A DNA stretch of 64,000 nucleotides from AWTP1-13 sp041288195 (GCA_041288195.1 JBGGME010000210.1:37315-101314), one strand, 5' to 3'; positions 53,841-63,028 are shown, numbered from the stretch's first letter. Program-made: numbers and translations. Notes: generated from the sequence alone by a model not told the origin.

Positions 53841-54158
53841 TCAGTTCAGGTAGGGCGCGTTGCCGCCATGCGGACCAATGCCGGAGTCGAAGAAGAAGCC
53901 GCTGTCGAATGGACCGCCCTGCGACTGCCGCACGCCCTGGTAGGGAGCGGGCTCGCTGGCGATGCCGCTCGCCGCGACATCAGACGGCGTATAGGAATAG
54001 CCGCCGAGACCGCGGAGCGGCGCACCCTTGTCCGCCGGCGACAGCCAGCAGGCCTGGTGGGCCCCGGGAGCGCGGCAGGCCGCAGGATCCGCCGAAACGA
54101 GGGCGATGGGCACAACCGCCAAGGCTGCCGCAACGAATGCAATTCTGACTGTACGCAT
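53841..54158 (-). CDS. Exported hypothetical protein
   Basis: 105 codons from the ATG at 54158 with AAGGA upstream. The signal peptide ends near LVSADP. The mature part has two Cys and is Gly/Pro/Ser-rich with many aromatic residues toward the end (FDSGFFFDSGIGPHGGNAP). It has no recognised domain. It is probably co-transcribed with the lipoprotein gene 100 bases further on. Confidence 0.65.
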   Translation of the reverse strand: MRTVRIAFVAAALAVVPIALVSADPAACRAPGAHQACWLSPADKGAPLRGLGGYSYTPSDVAASGIASEPAPYQGVRQSQGGPFDSGFFFDSGIGPHGGNAPYLN

Positions 54159-54189
54159 GGAACTGGTCCTTCCTGACCGTAAGCGGGAA

Positions 54190-54390
54190 CTAGAGTAGGA
54201 AGCCGCCGTGCAGAACAAGGAACGTGGCGGCGCAGATGCCGACACTCAGCACCAGCAGCGCGGCTCTGAACTGGGCGTCCACGAAGTCATCGCCGTCTTG
54301 CGGCCGCGCCTCCGCACGCTCGTAGCAGGCGGGCGGCCTGCGATTGGTCGCCTGGCGCAACTCATACTCACTGTCATCTCCAATCGACAT
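54190..54390 (-). CDS. Small membrane protein
   Basis: 66 codons with GGAGAGAG about ten bases before the ATG. The first 40 residues are polar and charged; a single C-terminal helix (ALLVLSVGICAATFLVLHGG) ends the chain, so it may be tail-anchored. The function is unknown. It is the first gene of a run of three small envelope genes on the minus strand. Confidence 0.6.
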   Translation of the reverse strand: MSIGDDSEYELRQATNRRPPACYERAEARPQDGDDFVDAQFRAALLVLSVGICAATFLVLHGGFLL

Positions 54391-54655
54391 GGCACACTCT
54401 CTCCAAGCTCATCGAAACACTGGAATTGGCCGCTCGCCCGTGGGCGACGCGGCGCACATTCTCAAAGCGAGCTGCCATTAACAAATACGGTTTCGCTATC
54501 CTGGTATCTGCAATCCATATGGCCGCCGGGAGGAGCAAGGCAGACAGCGATGGCGAGGCTGCCGGCGCCGGCATTTCTTCGGGCGTCGAGCGCTCCTCTC
54601 CCGCACAGGCGTCACCTGCCGAGCGGAAGCCCCACGCCGAAGGCTGCGCTGTCGC

Positions 54656-55576
54656 CTAGATGAACGCCACGCCCGGCGCCTCGACCTTGCGCAGGAGATC
54701 GCAAGTGAACTTCGCGAGCAGGGCGCGGATGGCGTCGCCCGCGCGCGCCAGCGGGAAGTCGGGGGAGGTGATGATGGAGCAGGTGAGATAGGCCGGCGGC
54801 TCGATCAGCAGGGGCTGGAGCAGGTCGTCTCCCGCCAGGTCCGACATGTCGCCTTTCGGGAGGATCGTATCGCCGATGCCGTTGCGAACGGCAGCGAGCA
54901 TGTTGGCGACGACATCGATCTCCGCAACCACGTTCGGCGAGACCCCGGCGGCGGCGAACACGCGGTTGATGGCCGTGCGCGTGATGTTGGCGGAGGTCGG
55001 CAGGACGAGCGGCCGCTCGCCCAGATGCTCCACGCCGATGGTCCCGCCGCTACCAGAAACGGGCTGGCACGGCACGAGGTAGAGCCGCTGGCGGAACAGC
55101 GGCATGCGCGAGAATGTCGAGACGAATTCGTCCTCGAACACGACCGCCAAGTCCAGCGTATGAGCCTCCACTCGGGCCTTGAGCGTGGGGCTGTCCGTGA
55201 TTGCCAGCCTGATCGTCACTTGGGGATAGGCCGCCTTCGCCGCGCTCAGGAACGCGACCGGCAGCGTCGCAAGGAGTGTGGACGAGACGCCGACGTTGAC
55301 GACGCCGTCGATCTCCCCATCGCCACCACGCACGATGCCCGCGAGCTGCTCCATCTGCAGAAGGATCGCGGAGGCCTCACGATAGAGCACATCGCCGGCT
55401 GCGGTCGGCTTGATGCCGCGGGTCGTGCGCTGGAGCAGCTCGACGCCGAGCTGCTCCTCTAGCTGCGCAATCTGCTGGCTCAAGGCGGGCTGGGCGACAT
55501 GAATGGTCTCGGCCGCGCGCGAGAAGCTCCCAGCCTCGACAACCTTCACGAAATACCGCAAGTGACGGAATTGCAT
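54656..55576 (-). CDS. LysR family regulator, second of a tandem pair
   Basis: 306 residues. The HTH is MQFRHLRYFVKVVEAGSFSR and HVAQPALSQQIAQLEEQLGV. The effector domain resembles the nitrogen-assimilation (Nac/Cbl) type, with VFEDEF and RLYLVPCQP. Its start lies nine bases after the stop of the upstream LysR gene. The two proteins are alike along the whole chain (for example PALSQQ, VAVVFEDE-like and RQRLYxxx stretches), so they arose by duplication. Confidence 0.92.
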   Translation of the reverse strand: MQFRHLRYFVKVVEAGSFSRAAETIHVAQPALSQQIAQLEEQLGVELLQRTTRGIKPTAAGDVLYREASAILLQMEQLAGIVRGGDGEIDGVVNVGVSSTLLATLPVAFLSAAKAAYPQVTIRLAITDSPTLKARVEAHTLDLAVVFEDEFVSTFSRMPLFRQRLYLVPCQPVSGSGGTIGVEHLGERPLVLPTSANITRTAINRVFAAAGVSPNVVAEIDVVANMLAAVRNGIGDTILPKGDMSDLAGDDLLQPLLIEPPAYLTCSIITSPDFPLARAGDAIRALLAKFTCDLLRKVEAPGVAFI

Positions 55577-55585
55577 GGTCCGCGC

Positions 55586-56509
55586 TCAATCGATCCATTC
55601 CGCGCCGGGTGGGGGCGACTTGCGGTGGTACTCCTGCATGAAGTCGATCAATTGCGTTTTCACGGCTTCGCCTGCCTGTGTGAGCGGCACGTTGGCGGAG
55701 GAGATCACCGAGCAGGTCATGAACAGCGGCGGTTCGAGCAGCACCGGCTTGCAGCTGTCCGCCATGCCGATGTCGGCGATATTGCCGGTGTTGATGATCG
55801 TCCCGCCGACCCCGTTGCGAACGACGGAGAGCTCGGTGTTGAGCGAGCGGCATTCGGCGACGATCTTCGCAGCCACGCCGGCTTGCGCGAAGGCGCGATT
55901 GATCACGGAGCGTCTGTCGTTGGGCTCGCTGGGCAACGCGAGCGGCTCGTCGGCAAGTTCCGCGAGCGCGATCGACGTCTCCGCATAGTCATCGAAGCGA
56001 CGGCTGATCACGTACAGGCGCTGACGGAACAGGGGCTTGCGCCAGAACGTCGTGCGCAGCTCGTCCTCGAAGACAACGGCCAGGTCCAGCCTGTGGCCCT
56101 CGATGCTCCCTTTCAGCGACTCGCTGCCGGAGTCGGTGAGGTTCATGGCGACATTCGGAAGCGCCGATGTGCAGCGCTCCAAGAATTGACCCGTGCGCGT
56201 GCCGGACAGCATGGTTGCGATCCCAACGCTCACAGTCCCTTCCACGGAGCCGCTGCTCGAGCGGACAATGCCCGGCAGGCGCTGCACCTTGTGCAGGATG
56301 GACGTGGCCTCGCGATAGAGGATTTTGCCGGCTTCCGTCGGCCGCACGCCGCGAGTGCTGCGTTGGAGGAGGCTGACCCCCATGCGCTGCTCGAGCTCGG
56401 CCATCTGCTGACTGAGGGCCGGCTGAGCGACATGTATCGCCGCTGCCGCCCGGGAGAAGCTGCCCGCGTCGACGATCTGGACGAAATACCGCAGATGGCG
56501 AAATTGCAT
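55586..56509 (-). CDS. LysR family regulator, first of a tandem pair
   Basis: 307 residues starting MQFRHLRYFVQIVDAGSFSR with HVAQPALSQQMAELEQRMGV. It shares with its downstream neighbour an N-terminus that is almost identical and an effector domain with the same landmarks (LDLAVVFEDEL, FRQRLYVISR). The pair is probably one transcript. Targets are not visible; the flanking hydrolases are candidates. Confidence 0.92.
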   Translation of the reverse strand: MQFRHLRYFVQIVDAGSFSRAAAAIHVAQPALSQQMAELEQRMGVSLLQRSTRGVRPTEAGKILYREATSILHKVQRLPGIVRSSSGSVEGTVSVGIATMLSGTRTGQFLERCTSALPNVAMNLTDSGSESLKGSIEGHRLDLAVVFEDELRTTFWRKPLFRQRLYVISRRFDDYAETSIALAELADEPLALPSEPNDRRSVINRAFAQAGVAAKIVAECRSLNTELSVVRNGVGGTIINTGNIADIGMADSCKPVLLEPPLFMTCSVISSANVPLTQAGEAVKTQLIDFMQEYHRKSPPPGAEWID

Positions 56510-56906
56510 ACCGGGTCCGATCCGCCCGTCACGGACGTGAAGTCATGCCGCAACACTAGCTGGCAACGGGTGGGCCCGCTAGGCTCGGTGCCCGATTTGG
56601 AAAACCTGCTCTCGTCTGCCGCGCATGGTGGTTCGAGCTCGGGGGCGACAGGCGACCTCGACGAGGCGCACCGGCCGGGCGATGCCGAGTGTTGGCTAGC
56701 GAGCCGCCGTGCCGCGTGGCCGCTGCAGCGATTGCCTTCAGAATGGGCAATGTGCAGCCATAGCCATCCCCGATACCGGGATAGCGAGGCGGTATTTGCT
56801 GGCGCAGGCGCCGGGGAATACTCGGTCGAACCGACAACTCCTGATTTTCGCGAGGTGTGTGATGGAAGCAGGCTGGAAACCAGATGTTATTTTTCGCGAG
56901 CGCTCC
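56510..56906. other. 397-base intergenic region
   Basis: It separates the tandem LysR genes (minus) from the small exported protein (plus). Open frames occur in both directions but none has a start signal or a protein-like composition. The last 100 bases are somewhat less GC-rich, as expected for promoters. Nothing else is seen. Confidence 0.4.
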
Positions 56907-57236
56907 ATGAAGAGCCTTCGGGCAGCAAGCGTGACGCTCGTTCTCATCCTGGCTGCAGCGTCTGGTACCGTCGAGGCGCAAGCCAGCGCCTGCGGGCGCA
57001 GCATCTCGGCCAGCGCAAGGGCCCCCAATGGAGCCAAACTGGTTCCTCCGCAAAACTACGACACGCAAAAGCTCGCCCGCAGCCGCGCCAGCAAGGCCTG
57101 GCAAAAGGCGATAAGCGCACGCTGCAAGGGGTACTCGACATCTTGGCTGATAGCCCGCGCCAAGAAGGTTGATTGCGAGGGCTATGCCGGTGGGGTGAGC
57201 TGCCAGGTCTCGGCGCGGCCCAGAAAGATCTGGTGA
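56907..57236 (+). CDS. Small exported Cys-containing protein
   Basis: 109 codons from the ATG at 56907 (an ATG at 56862 is also in frame). The signal peptide ends TVEAQA. The mature domain has four Cys in ACGRSI, ARCKGYS, DCEGYAGG and SCQVSARP, with AWQKAISARCKGYSTSWLIA between. Proteins with this AW-x-C...W...CxGxAGGxxC pattern are common in Hyphomicrobiales. The function is unknown. The ribosome-binding site is weak. Confidence 0.65.
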   Translation: MKSLRAASVTLVLILAAASGTVEAQASACGRSISASARAPNGAKLVPPQNYDTQKLARSRASKAWQKAISARCKGYSTSWLIARAKKVDCEGYAGGVSCQVSARPRKIW

Positions 57237-57373
57237 CACGGGCGAGCGTCACCGTCACTCCGCCGCTCTGGCCCTGGGGGTCTGGCGCAGAGCGAAATGC
57301 CAACGGAGTGCCTGCACGCGCCTGCCCTAGCCCTGGTCATGCAGAGCCCGGAAATTAGCCATCGGAATGAACG

Positions 57374-58426
57374 ATGTATCCAGGCGAATCCATCATCGAG
57401 GTTGGCGGCTATCCCGCACTAGTCAGGTTCGAGCCTGGACGGGCAGGTTCGAGCCTCGTCGTGTTCATAACGGGTGGCGGCGTCCTGGCGCGCATCGCCT
57501 ATGGCCATCCCGGCGGAAGGGCGTGCGATTTCCTCGCCTACTGGTTGCATCAGGAGGGCTTTGCCTCGCTCGCGCTTTCCTATCCGATGGGCAATGCGGT
57601 ATTCGACAGGGCATATCCGGACTTCTCCGTCGTCGACTGGGGCGAGCAGAGCGCCGAGATCATCGCTTTGCATGTCAAGGCGCACGAGTTGCCCCGGCGC
57701 GTCATCGTCATGGGCTGGAGCATGGCGGGGCGGATTGTCGAACCGATCACGGCCGCCCTGCACCGGCGCGACGTCGAGGTCGAGCTCTTCGTGGCGATGG
57801 CCGCATCGACCCCGCTGCCCAACCTGCTTCCGGCGCTCTCGGCGATGCGTCCGGCCGCGTCAGGGCTCGCCTCCGTCGCTGGCGCCTATGCCGAGGTGCT
57901 GCTCGCGAACCTGCAAGAGCAGAGCAGAGATGCTGGTCATGTCATCCTCGACCCGGCGATGTTCTCCACCCAATTCATGGGTGACTTTCCGGTCCGGCTT
58001 GCTGCCTCCGCCATGCGTCTCAGCAACGGAGCCTTCATCTCCGATCCCCTGGGCGATCAGCATCAAACCGGCGCCTGGCGATACTCCGCCCTTCCGCCGC
58101 TGGCATTGATAACGCACGAGGCCAAGCTCGACGCGCGGCACGCCCTGATGGACCGGGCGACGTGGGGCTTCTACGTGACGCAGAGTCTGTCAGAGGCCCA
58201 TGTCCTTACACAGGTAAAGAGCCCCTCCGCGCTTGCGCCAGCGAAGTGGGCACGGATCAACGACCTCATTCATGCGGCGCCCGCCCGTTTGACGATGATC
58301 ATGCCTGGAAACCACATGTTCTTCGTCGGCGAGAAGGGAGCGCGGTCTACGGTCGCGGCGCTCGAGGAGCTTCGCACACGCATGGCCGCGCTGATCGCGG
58401 AGCTCGCCGAGGCGACGCGGCCCTAG
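57374..58426 (+). CDS. Alpha/beta hydrolase
   Basis: 350 residues, cytoplasmic. SLVVFITGGG is the oxyanion strand, the nucleophile is in GWSMAG and a C-terminal His occurs in MPGNHMFFVG. The fold is of the serine esterase type. It has no signal peptide. GGAA lies about eight bases before the ATG; another ATG at 57367 is out of frame. The substrate is unknown. It ends about 40 bases before the end of the selB frame, converging on it. Confidence 0.75.
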   Translation: MYPGESIIEVGGYPALVRFEPGRAGSSLVVFITGGGVLARIAYGHPGGRACDFLAYWLHQEGFASLALSYPMGNAVFDRAYPDFSVVDWGEQSAEIIALHVKAHELPRRVIVMGWSMAGRIVEPITAALHRRDVEVELFVAMAASTPLPNLLPALSAMRPAASGLASVAGAYAEVLLANLQEQSRDAGHVILDPAMFSTQFMGDFPVRLAASAMRLSNGAFISDPLGDQHQTGAWRYSALPPLALITHEAKLDARHALMDRATWGFYVTQSLSEAHVLTQVKSPSALAPAKWARINDLIHAAPARLTMIMPGNHMFFVGEKGARSTVAALEELRTRMAALIAELAEATRP

Positions 58427-58468
58427 CAGCCGCCTCGAACTGGGCAATCAGCGATGCCGCAGCGGGGG

Positions 58469-60529
58469 TCATGAGGTCACCTCGTGAGAGAGTGGCGGAG
58501 GAGGATGGGAGTCGAACCCACCTGAGACCGTCTGACGGCCCCACCCGGATTTGAAGTCCGGTCGCCCCACCGGGAGCGGGACTCCTCCGTTACCTGTCTG
58601 CGCGCCCGTGGGCACGAAAAGCTCGATGCGCGCGGGATTGATGCGGCGCAAGTCCGTGCGCCGAATGGTGAACCCGTGCCTGTCGAAGAACTCGAGGATC
58701 TGGATCGCCACCTTGCGTCCGTTGTCGAGGCGGTCCCGGAAATCGGCGGCGGTGAACCTGCCTTCCGGTGCACGCGCGGCAACATCGATGGCAATCTCGG
58801 CCATCCTCTGCACGACCGATTGCAGGAAGAAATGATCGTGCGCGATCTCCTCCACGTCCCCGCGTCGCGCGGCCAGGCGCATCAACCGGCGCACGAACGC
58901 CTCATCGATGTTCATGACCTTGGCAACATCGCGCACGCGCGGCGGCCGATAGGGCTCGCCTGCCAGTCGCGGGCGGATCAGCGCCCATATGCGCTCCTCC
59001 TCCTCGGAGAACCGCACCTCATGCCCTGGCCGGCGCACCCAGGTGCGGTCGATGGCAACCTCGCCAGCGTCGGCAAGCCGTCTGAGGGCGGCGACGAAGA
59101 GCGGGGCCGGAAGCGCCGGCTTGTCCCCCTTGCGCAGCTGCTCCATGCCGATGCCGGGTTGATCCGGTCGCTCCGCGTGGAAGGCGTCGAGCGTCTGGCC
59201 AATACGCGCACGCAGCAGCTCCCAGCTTCCCGGAAGCATTGCCGCGCGGCCTGTCGCGACCGGCAGGACGACCAGTCGCAGGTCGGCCTCGACACAGCTA
59301 GCGTCGGACAACCCCGCAGCCCGGTCGCGCCAGAACGTATCGAGATCCATCCATGCATTGGAGTGCCCGAGGATGCGCGAAATAGAGCTAACCAGGTCCG
59401 GCTCGGCCAGCGCCTCGATCTGGGCGCGCCGCTCCGGCGTCCTGCGGCGGCGCTCTGGCGCACGCAGGTCGATCAGGCTGCCGCCGCCCACCGTTCGACT
59501 CGAGGACGTGTCACGGATGACGAAGCGGTCGCCGACCGCTGCCGCGATCGGGCGCTCCAAGACTAGCTGTACAAAGTCGGCATCGCCCGGCGCGATCGGA
59601 GAATCGCGCAATACCACCACCCGGCCCGGCACCTCGGCGGCGGCATGGTGCACCTTGACGGGGAACCATTGTCCGATCGGGCGCGGCTCGGACGCCAGCA
59701 CGCGGAGGCTGGCGTCGATGCGTGCGGTCGGTGCGTGCAGCGCCGGGTCGAGCACGACATCGCCGCGGCGGATGGCGTCCTTGTTGACCTGCGAGCCACT
59801 CAGAACAAGGGCGCATCTCTGCCCTGCCTCGCCGCGTGCCACAGACCGGTTCTGGGCATTGATCGAGCGTACGCGCGCCTCGATGCCGGACGGACTGACA
59901 ACGAGGTGATCATCGACGCTTACGGAGCCCGACAGGACGGTCCCCGTGACCGCCGTGCCGAGGCCGGCGAGCGTGAAGGAGCGGTCGACGGCGAGCCGGA
60001 AGCGTCCGTGCCTCGGACGCGATGCCGTCGTGCCGGCCGCGTCATCGAGGCGAGCCGAAAGGCGATCGAGCCCCTCGCCGGTAGCAGCCGATACGAGGAT
60101 GATCTCCGCGCCCTCGAGGCTGGTGCCAGCGAGCGTCGCTACCACCTCCCGGCTCACGGCCTCGAGGCGGTCGGGCGAAACGAGATCGCACTTGTTGAGG
60201 GCGACGACGCCACGCCGCAGCCCAAGCAGATCGACGATGGCCAGGTGCTCGCGCGTCTGCGGCATGACGCCGTCGTCGGCCGCAATCACGAGCACGACGA
60301 AGTCGATGCCCGTAGCGCCGGCCAGCATGTTGTGCACCAGCCCTTCGTGGCCGGGCACATCGACGAAGCCGATGATCTCGCCGCTGGGCCGCGGCCAGTA
60401 GGCGAAGCCGAGGTCGATGGAGATACCGCGCGCCTTCTCTTCCTTGAGGCGATCGGTGTCGACGCCCGTCAGCTTGCGCACCAGCGAAGTCTTGCCGTGA
60501 TCAATATGGCCCGCGGTGCCGACGATCAT
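58469..60529 (-). CDS. selB: Selenocysteine-specific elongation factor SelB, reading through selC
   Basis: 686 codons. The GTPase has GTAGHIDHGKTS (4-15), DVPGHEG and NKCD. Beta-barrel domains follow, then the winged-helix domains that bind the SECIS hairpin; the last ends near RRINPARIELFV. No stop occurs there: the frame runs on through the whole selC tRNA (residues about 648-679, translated GGVPLPVGRPDFKSGWGRQT and so on) and stops at 58469. The gene starts on an ATGA shared with a 60-codon gene. SelB brings Sec-tRNA to UGA codons. Confidence 0.95.
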   Translation of the reverse strand: MIVGTAGHIDHGKTSLVRKLTGVDTDRLKEEKARGISIDLGFAYWPRPSGEIIGFVDVPGHEGLVHNMLAGATGIDFVVLVIAADDGVMPQTREHLAIVDLLGLRRGVVALNKCDLVSPDRLEAVSREVVATLAGTSLEGAEIILVSAATGEGLDRLSARLDDAAGTTASRPRHGRFRLAVDRSFTLAGLGTAVTGTVLSGSVSVDDHLVVSPSGIEARVRSINAQNRSVARGEAGQRCALVLSGSQVNKDAIRRGDVVLDPALHAPTARIDASLRVLASEPRPIGQWFPVKVHHAAAEVPGRVVVLRDSPIAPGDADFVQLVLERPIAAAVGDRFVIRDTSSSRTVGGGSLIDLRAPERRRRTPERRAQIEALAEPDLVSSISRILGHSNAWMDLDTFWRDRAAGLSDASCVEADLRLVVLPVATGRAAMLPGSWELLRARIGQTLDAFHAERPDQPGIGMEQLRKGDKPALPAPLFVAALRRLADAGEVAIDRTWVRRPGHEVRFSEEEERIWALIRPRLAGEPYRPPRVRDVAKVMNIDEAFVRRLMRLAARRGDVEEIAHDHFFLQSVVQRMAEIAIDVAARAPEGRFTAADFRDRLDNGRKVAIQILEFFDRHGFTIRRTDLRRINPARIELFVPTGAQTGNGGVPLPVGRPDFKSGWGRQTVSGGFDSHPPPPLSHEVTS
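58493..58588 (-). tRNA. selC: tRNA-Sec(UCA)
   Basis: 96 bases including encoded GCCA. The long acceptor GGAGGAGT pairs with the 3' CTCCTCC block; the anticodon loop CTTCAAA gives UCA; there is an extended variable arm and a normal TTCGACT T-loop. It lies wholly within the 3' end of the selB reading frame on the same strand. Processing of a selB-selC transcript would release the tRNA and remove the end of the selB message. Confidence 0.95.
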
Positions 60530-60708
60530 GGCGCCGCTTCCTCGAGCTCGAGGGGAAGTGAGGCGCGGCGCTCGGCCTCGCGCCGCTGATCCGCAGTGCA
60601 GGCGTCCCGTACGCCGATGCAGAGCCTGTCGGCGAATTTGCTCCGCGCTGCCGCCTCGGCAACGTCTGGCCGTGCACCGGCCGGCAGGGGTGCGCTACTG
60701 CGGAACAT
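60526..60708 (-). CDS. 60-residue protein between selA and selB
   Basis: 60 codons with GGGGAGG about six bases before the ATG at 60708. It overlaps the end of selA by 14 bases and the start of selB by four (ATGA), so all three are translationally coupled. The product is soluble and charged, with Cys residues in CIGVRDACTADQRREAE and no known domain. It could be a helper of selenocysteine incorporation or only a coupling leader for selB. Confidence 0.6.
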   Translation of the reverse strand: MFRSSAPLPAGARPDVAEAAARSKFADRLCIGVRDACTADQRREAERRASLPLELEEAAP

Positions 60709-62137
60709 CAGGCGCCTCCCCTCGAGCGAGCAAGGCGCCCAGCTGGCCCAGCTGCGTCGCGAAACCTGCTTCGTCGTCGAGACAACGCAGGTCGAGGATC
60801 AGCGCCCCGTCATTGACGCGCCCAATGACTGGAATGGAGAGACTGCGGAATGCGACAGACAAGGCCTCCAACCGACTGCCGGCACCCCTGCGCTCGAGCG
60901 GCCTGATGGCGAGGGCGGCGCTCTCCAGGGTCTCGAGCGGCAATGCGCCGGAGCCGATCTGGCTCATGCATTCCACCACCGACACTGCAATACAGGTGCC
61001 CACGGCCGCCGCGACGGCAGGCGAAAGGCGCGCGGCGGCGGCAGCGAGTTCCGACCGCGAGCGCGTGAAGTAGCGCAGCGTCGGCAGAATTTGCGGCAGC
61101 CGATCGGAGTCCCGGTAGAGCTTGAGGACAGCCTCCAGTGCGGCCAGTCGGATCTTGTCCAGCCTCAGCGCGCGTTTCATGGGGTTCTTGGCCACGCGCG
61201 CCACGAGGTCCCTGGCGCCGGCGATGATGCCGGCCTGCGGGCCCCCGAGCAGCTTGTCTCCCGAGAACGTCACGAGATCGGCGCCCTCACTCAAAGCCTC
61301 GCGAACGGTCGGCTCGGACTTGAGACCATAGCGCGCGAGGTCCACCAGGGCACCCGAGCCCAGGTCGTGCACGAACGGCACGCCGCGCGCGCGCGCCAGG
61401 GCGGCCAGCTCCGGCGCCGGGACCGACTTGGTGAAGCCCTGGATCAGATAGTTCGACGTGTGCGCCTTGAGGATCAGGCCGGTGCTGTCGCCGACCGCCT
61501 GCTCGTAGTCCCTAAGGTGCGTGCGGTTGGTGGTGCCGACCTCGACCAGGCGGGCGCCGGCCCGTGCCATGATGTCGGGCAGGCGGAACGAGCCGCCGAT
61601 CTCGATCAGCTCCCCGCGTGAGACCACCGCGTCCTTGCCGGTGCCGAAGGTGTTGAGAACGAGCAGCACCGCCGCGGCATTGTTGTTGACGACGCAGGCA
61701 TCCTCGGCCCCGGTCAGCTCCCGGATCAGGCCGCGCACGTGGTCGTCGCGCTCGCCGCGCGCCGCGCCGCCGATCTCGAACTCGAGCGCGACCGCCGAGC
61801 GCATGGCATCGACCGCGGCGGCAATCGCCGGCTCCGGCAGAACAGCGCGGCCCAGGTTGGTGTGCAGCACCGTGCCGGTGAGATTGAAGACGCGCCGCAG
61901 GCTCGGGGCGTCCTCGCGCTCGAGCAGGCGGGATGCCTCTGTCGCAATCGCGGCAGCATCCGCTAGTGGGGCGACCCCGCCGCGGGCGATCTGCCGTAGC
62001 TGGGCGAGCGTGCGCCGGATCGCATTCGTCGCGGCATCGCGCCCGAACCGGGCGGCGGCGACGGCACTGATCTCGGTGCGCAGCACCTTGTCGACCGACG
62101 GGAGCCTGATCTGCTCGATGGGACGCTGCTCGTTCAT
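60695..62137 (-). CDS. selA: L-seryl-tRNA(Sec) selenium transferase SelA
   Basis: 480 codons from the ATG at 62137. The fold is type I PLP; the cofactor lysine is Lys295 in TFSGDKLLGGPQAG, the same number as in E. coli. Landmarks: RRVFNLTGTVLHTNLGRAVL, VVNNNAAAVLLVLNT and VHDLGSGALVDLARYG. It converts Ser-tRNA(Sec) to Sec-tRNA(Sec) with selenophosphate. It heads the operon selA-60-codon gene-selB-selC. selD is not in this window. Confidence 0.97.
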   Translation of the reverse strand: MNEQRPIEQIRLPSVDKVLRTEISAVAAARFGRDAATNAIRRTLAQLRQIARGGVAPLADAAAIATEASRLLEREDAPSLRRVFNLTGTVLHTNLGRAVLPEPAIAAAVDAMRSAVALEFEIGGAARGERDDHVRGLIRELTGAEDACVVNNNAAAVLLVLNTFGTGKDAVVSRGELIEIGGSFRLPDIMARAGARLVEVGTTNRTHLRDYEQAVGDSTGLILKAHTSNYLIQGFTKSVPAPELAALARARGVPFVHDLGSGALVDLARYGLKSEPTVREALSEGADLVTFSGDKLLGGPQAGIIAGARDLVARVAKNPMKRALRLDKIRLAALEAVLKLYRDSDRLPQILPTLRYFTRSRSELAAAAARLSPAVAAAVGTCIAVSVVECMSQIGSGALPLETLESAALAIRPLERRGAGSRLEALSVAFRSLSIPVIGRVNDGALILDLRCLDDEAGFATQLGQLGALLARGEAPDVPQ

Positions 62138-62283
62138 GCGGGCCCGTCCAAAGTTTGCGCCTCCTCGCCCAATCGCTGCCTTTGCGCTGCCTGGCCAGCG
62201 CGTCGGCGCCACAGCTGGCGCACCTGACGGCGGAGTGAGGCAGTTCAAGGAGTTATCGGCACAGGTTTGCCAACTGTGACAGT

Positions 62284-62360
62284 TGGCGCACCCGACAGGA
62301 TTCGAACCTGTGACCTTCGCCTTCGGAGGGCGACACTCTATCCAGCTGAGCTACGGGTGC
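62284..62360 (-). tRNA. tRNA-Arg(CCG)
   Basis: 77 bases with encoded CCA. Acceptor GCACCCG/CGGGTGC, D-arm GCTCAGCTGGATAGAG, anticodon stem TCGCC/GGCGA with loop CTCCGAA (anticodon CCG), and T-arm ACAGG-TTCGAAT-CCTGT are complete. It lies between selA (minus) and trmO (plus). No integrase is adjacent. Confidence 0.97.
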
Positions 62361-62478
62361 CAGGACAGGCCTGAGGCCTAGCCTCGACCGCTTGATACTG
62401 CATTTGACCGCGGCCGGCAAACCCCGCCATCCTCGCCGCCGCGGGCGGCCGTTGGCGGCGCGGTTCAAGAGGTGAGGC

Positions 62479-62955
62479 ATGGCGAACCAGAGCGACATCC
62501 GGCCGGGCGAAACGGTCATCGAGCTGCCCGCATCCTACGACGCCGGCGTCTATTTCATCGGCCGCATCCGCACGCCCTTCAAGACGCGCAGCGAGTGCCC
62601 CAAGAGCTCCGCCCAGTCCAAGGCGGAAGGCCGGATCGAGGTCGACCCGCGTTACGCCGCCGGCCTCGCCGATCTCGGCCTCTACAGCCACGCCTGGCTG
62701 CTCTACTGGATGCATGAGGCCCGTCGCGACCTCATCGGCCAGGTGCCTGGCTACCTCGGCCACGCGCGCGGGACCTTCGCTCTGCGCTCTCCCGTGCGGC
62801 CAAACCCCATCGCGCTCGCCTGCGTCGAGGTCCTCGCCATCGAGGGCGGAGCCATCACCGTGCGCGGCGTGGACTGCATCGACGGCACGCCGCTGCTCGA
62901 CATCAAGCCCTATTTCGCCTCCACCGACAGCCATCCCGACGCCAGGCGCCCCTGA
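62479..62955 (+). CDS. trmO: tRNA (N6-threonylcarbamoyladenosine37-N6)-methyltransferase TrmO-like (TsaA)
   Basis: 158 residues, the TsaA/TrmO family. FIGRIRTPFKTRSECPKSSA is the family start, followed by YSHAWLLYWMHEARRD, GTFALRSPVRPNPIALACVE and DCIDGTPLLDIKPYF. It methylates t6A37 in some tRNAs with S-adenosylmethionine. It lacks the C-terminal extension of the E. coli enzyme. GAGGTGAGG precedes the ATG. Confidence 0.93.
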   Translation: MANQSDIRPGETVIELPASYDAGVYFIGRIRTPFKTRSECPKSSAQSKAEGRIEVDPRYAAGLADLGLYSHAWLLYWMHEARRDLIGQVPGYLGHARGTFALRSPVRPNPIALACVEVLAIEGGAITVRGVDCIDGTPLLDIKPYFASTDSHPDARRP

Positions 62956-63028
62956 GGTCGCCCTTGACGCCTCGCCGAGGCCGGGTTGAAGGTGCCGGCA
63001 AACGCCAGCACGCGGGAGGATAGCGCAC

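Noticed and set aside
54391..54655. A short plus-strand frame ending at 54659
   Set aside because: It has no ribosome-binding site and no recognisable sequence, and overlaps the end of a LysR gene.
58493..58588. Genomic island attachment at selC, a known hotspot
   Set aside because: selC is enclosed by the selB frame and followed by an ordinary hydrolase gene, with no integrase.
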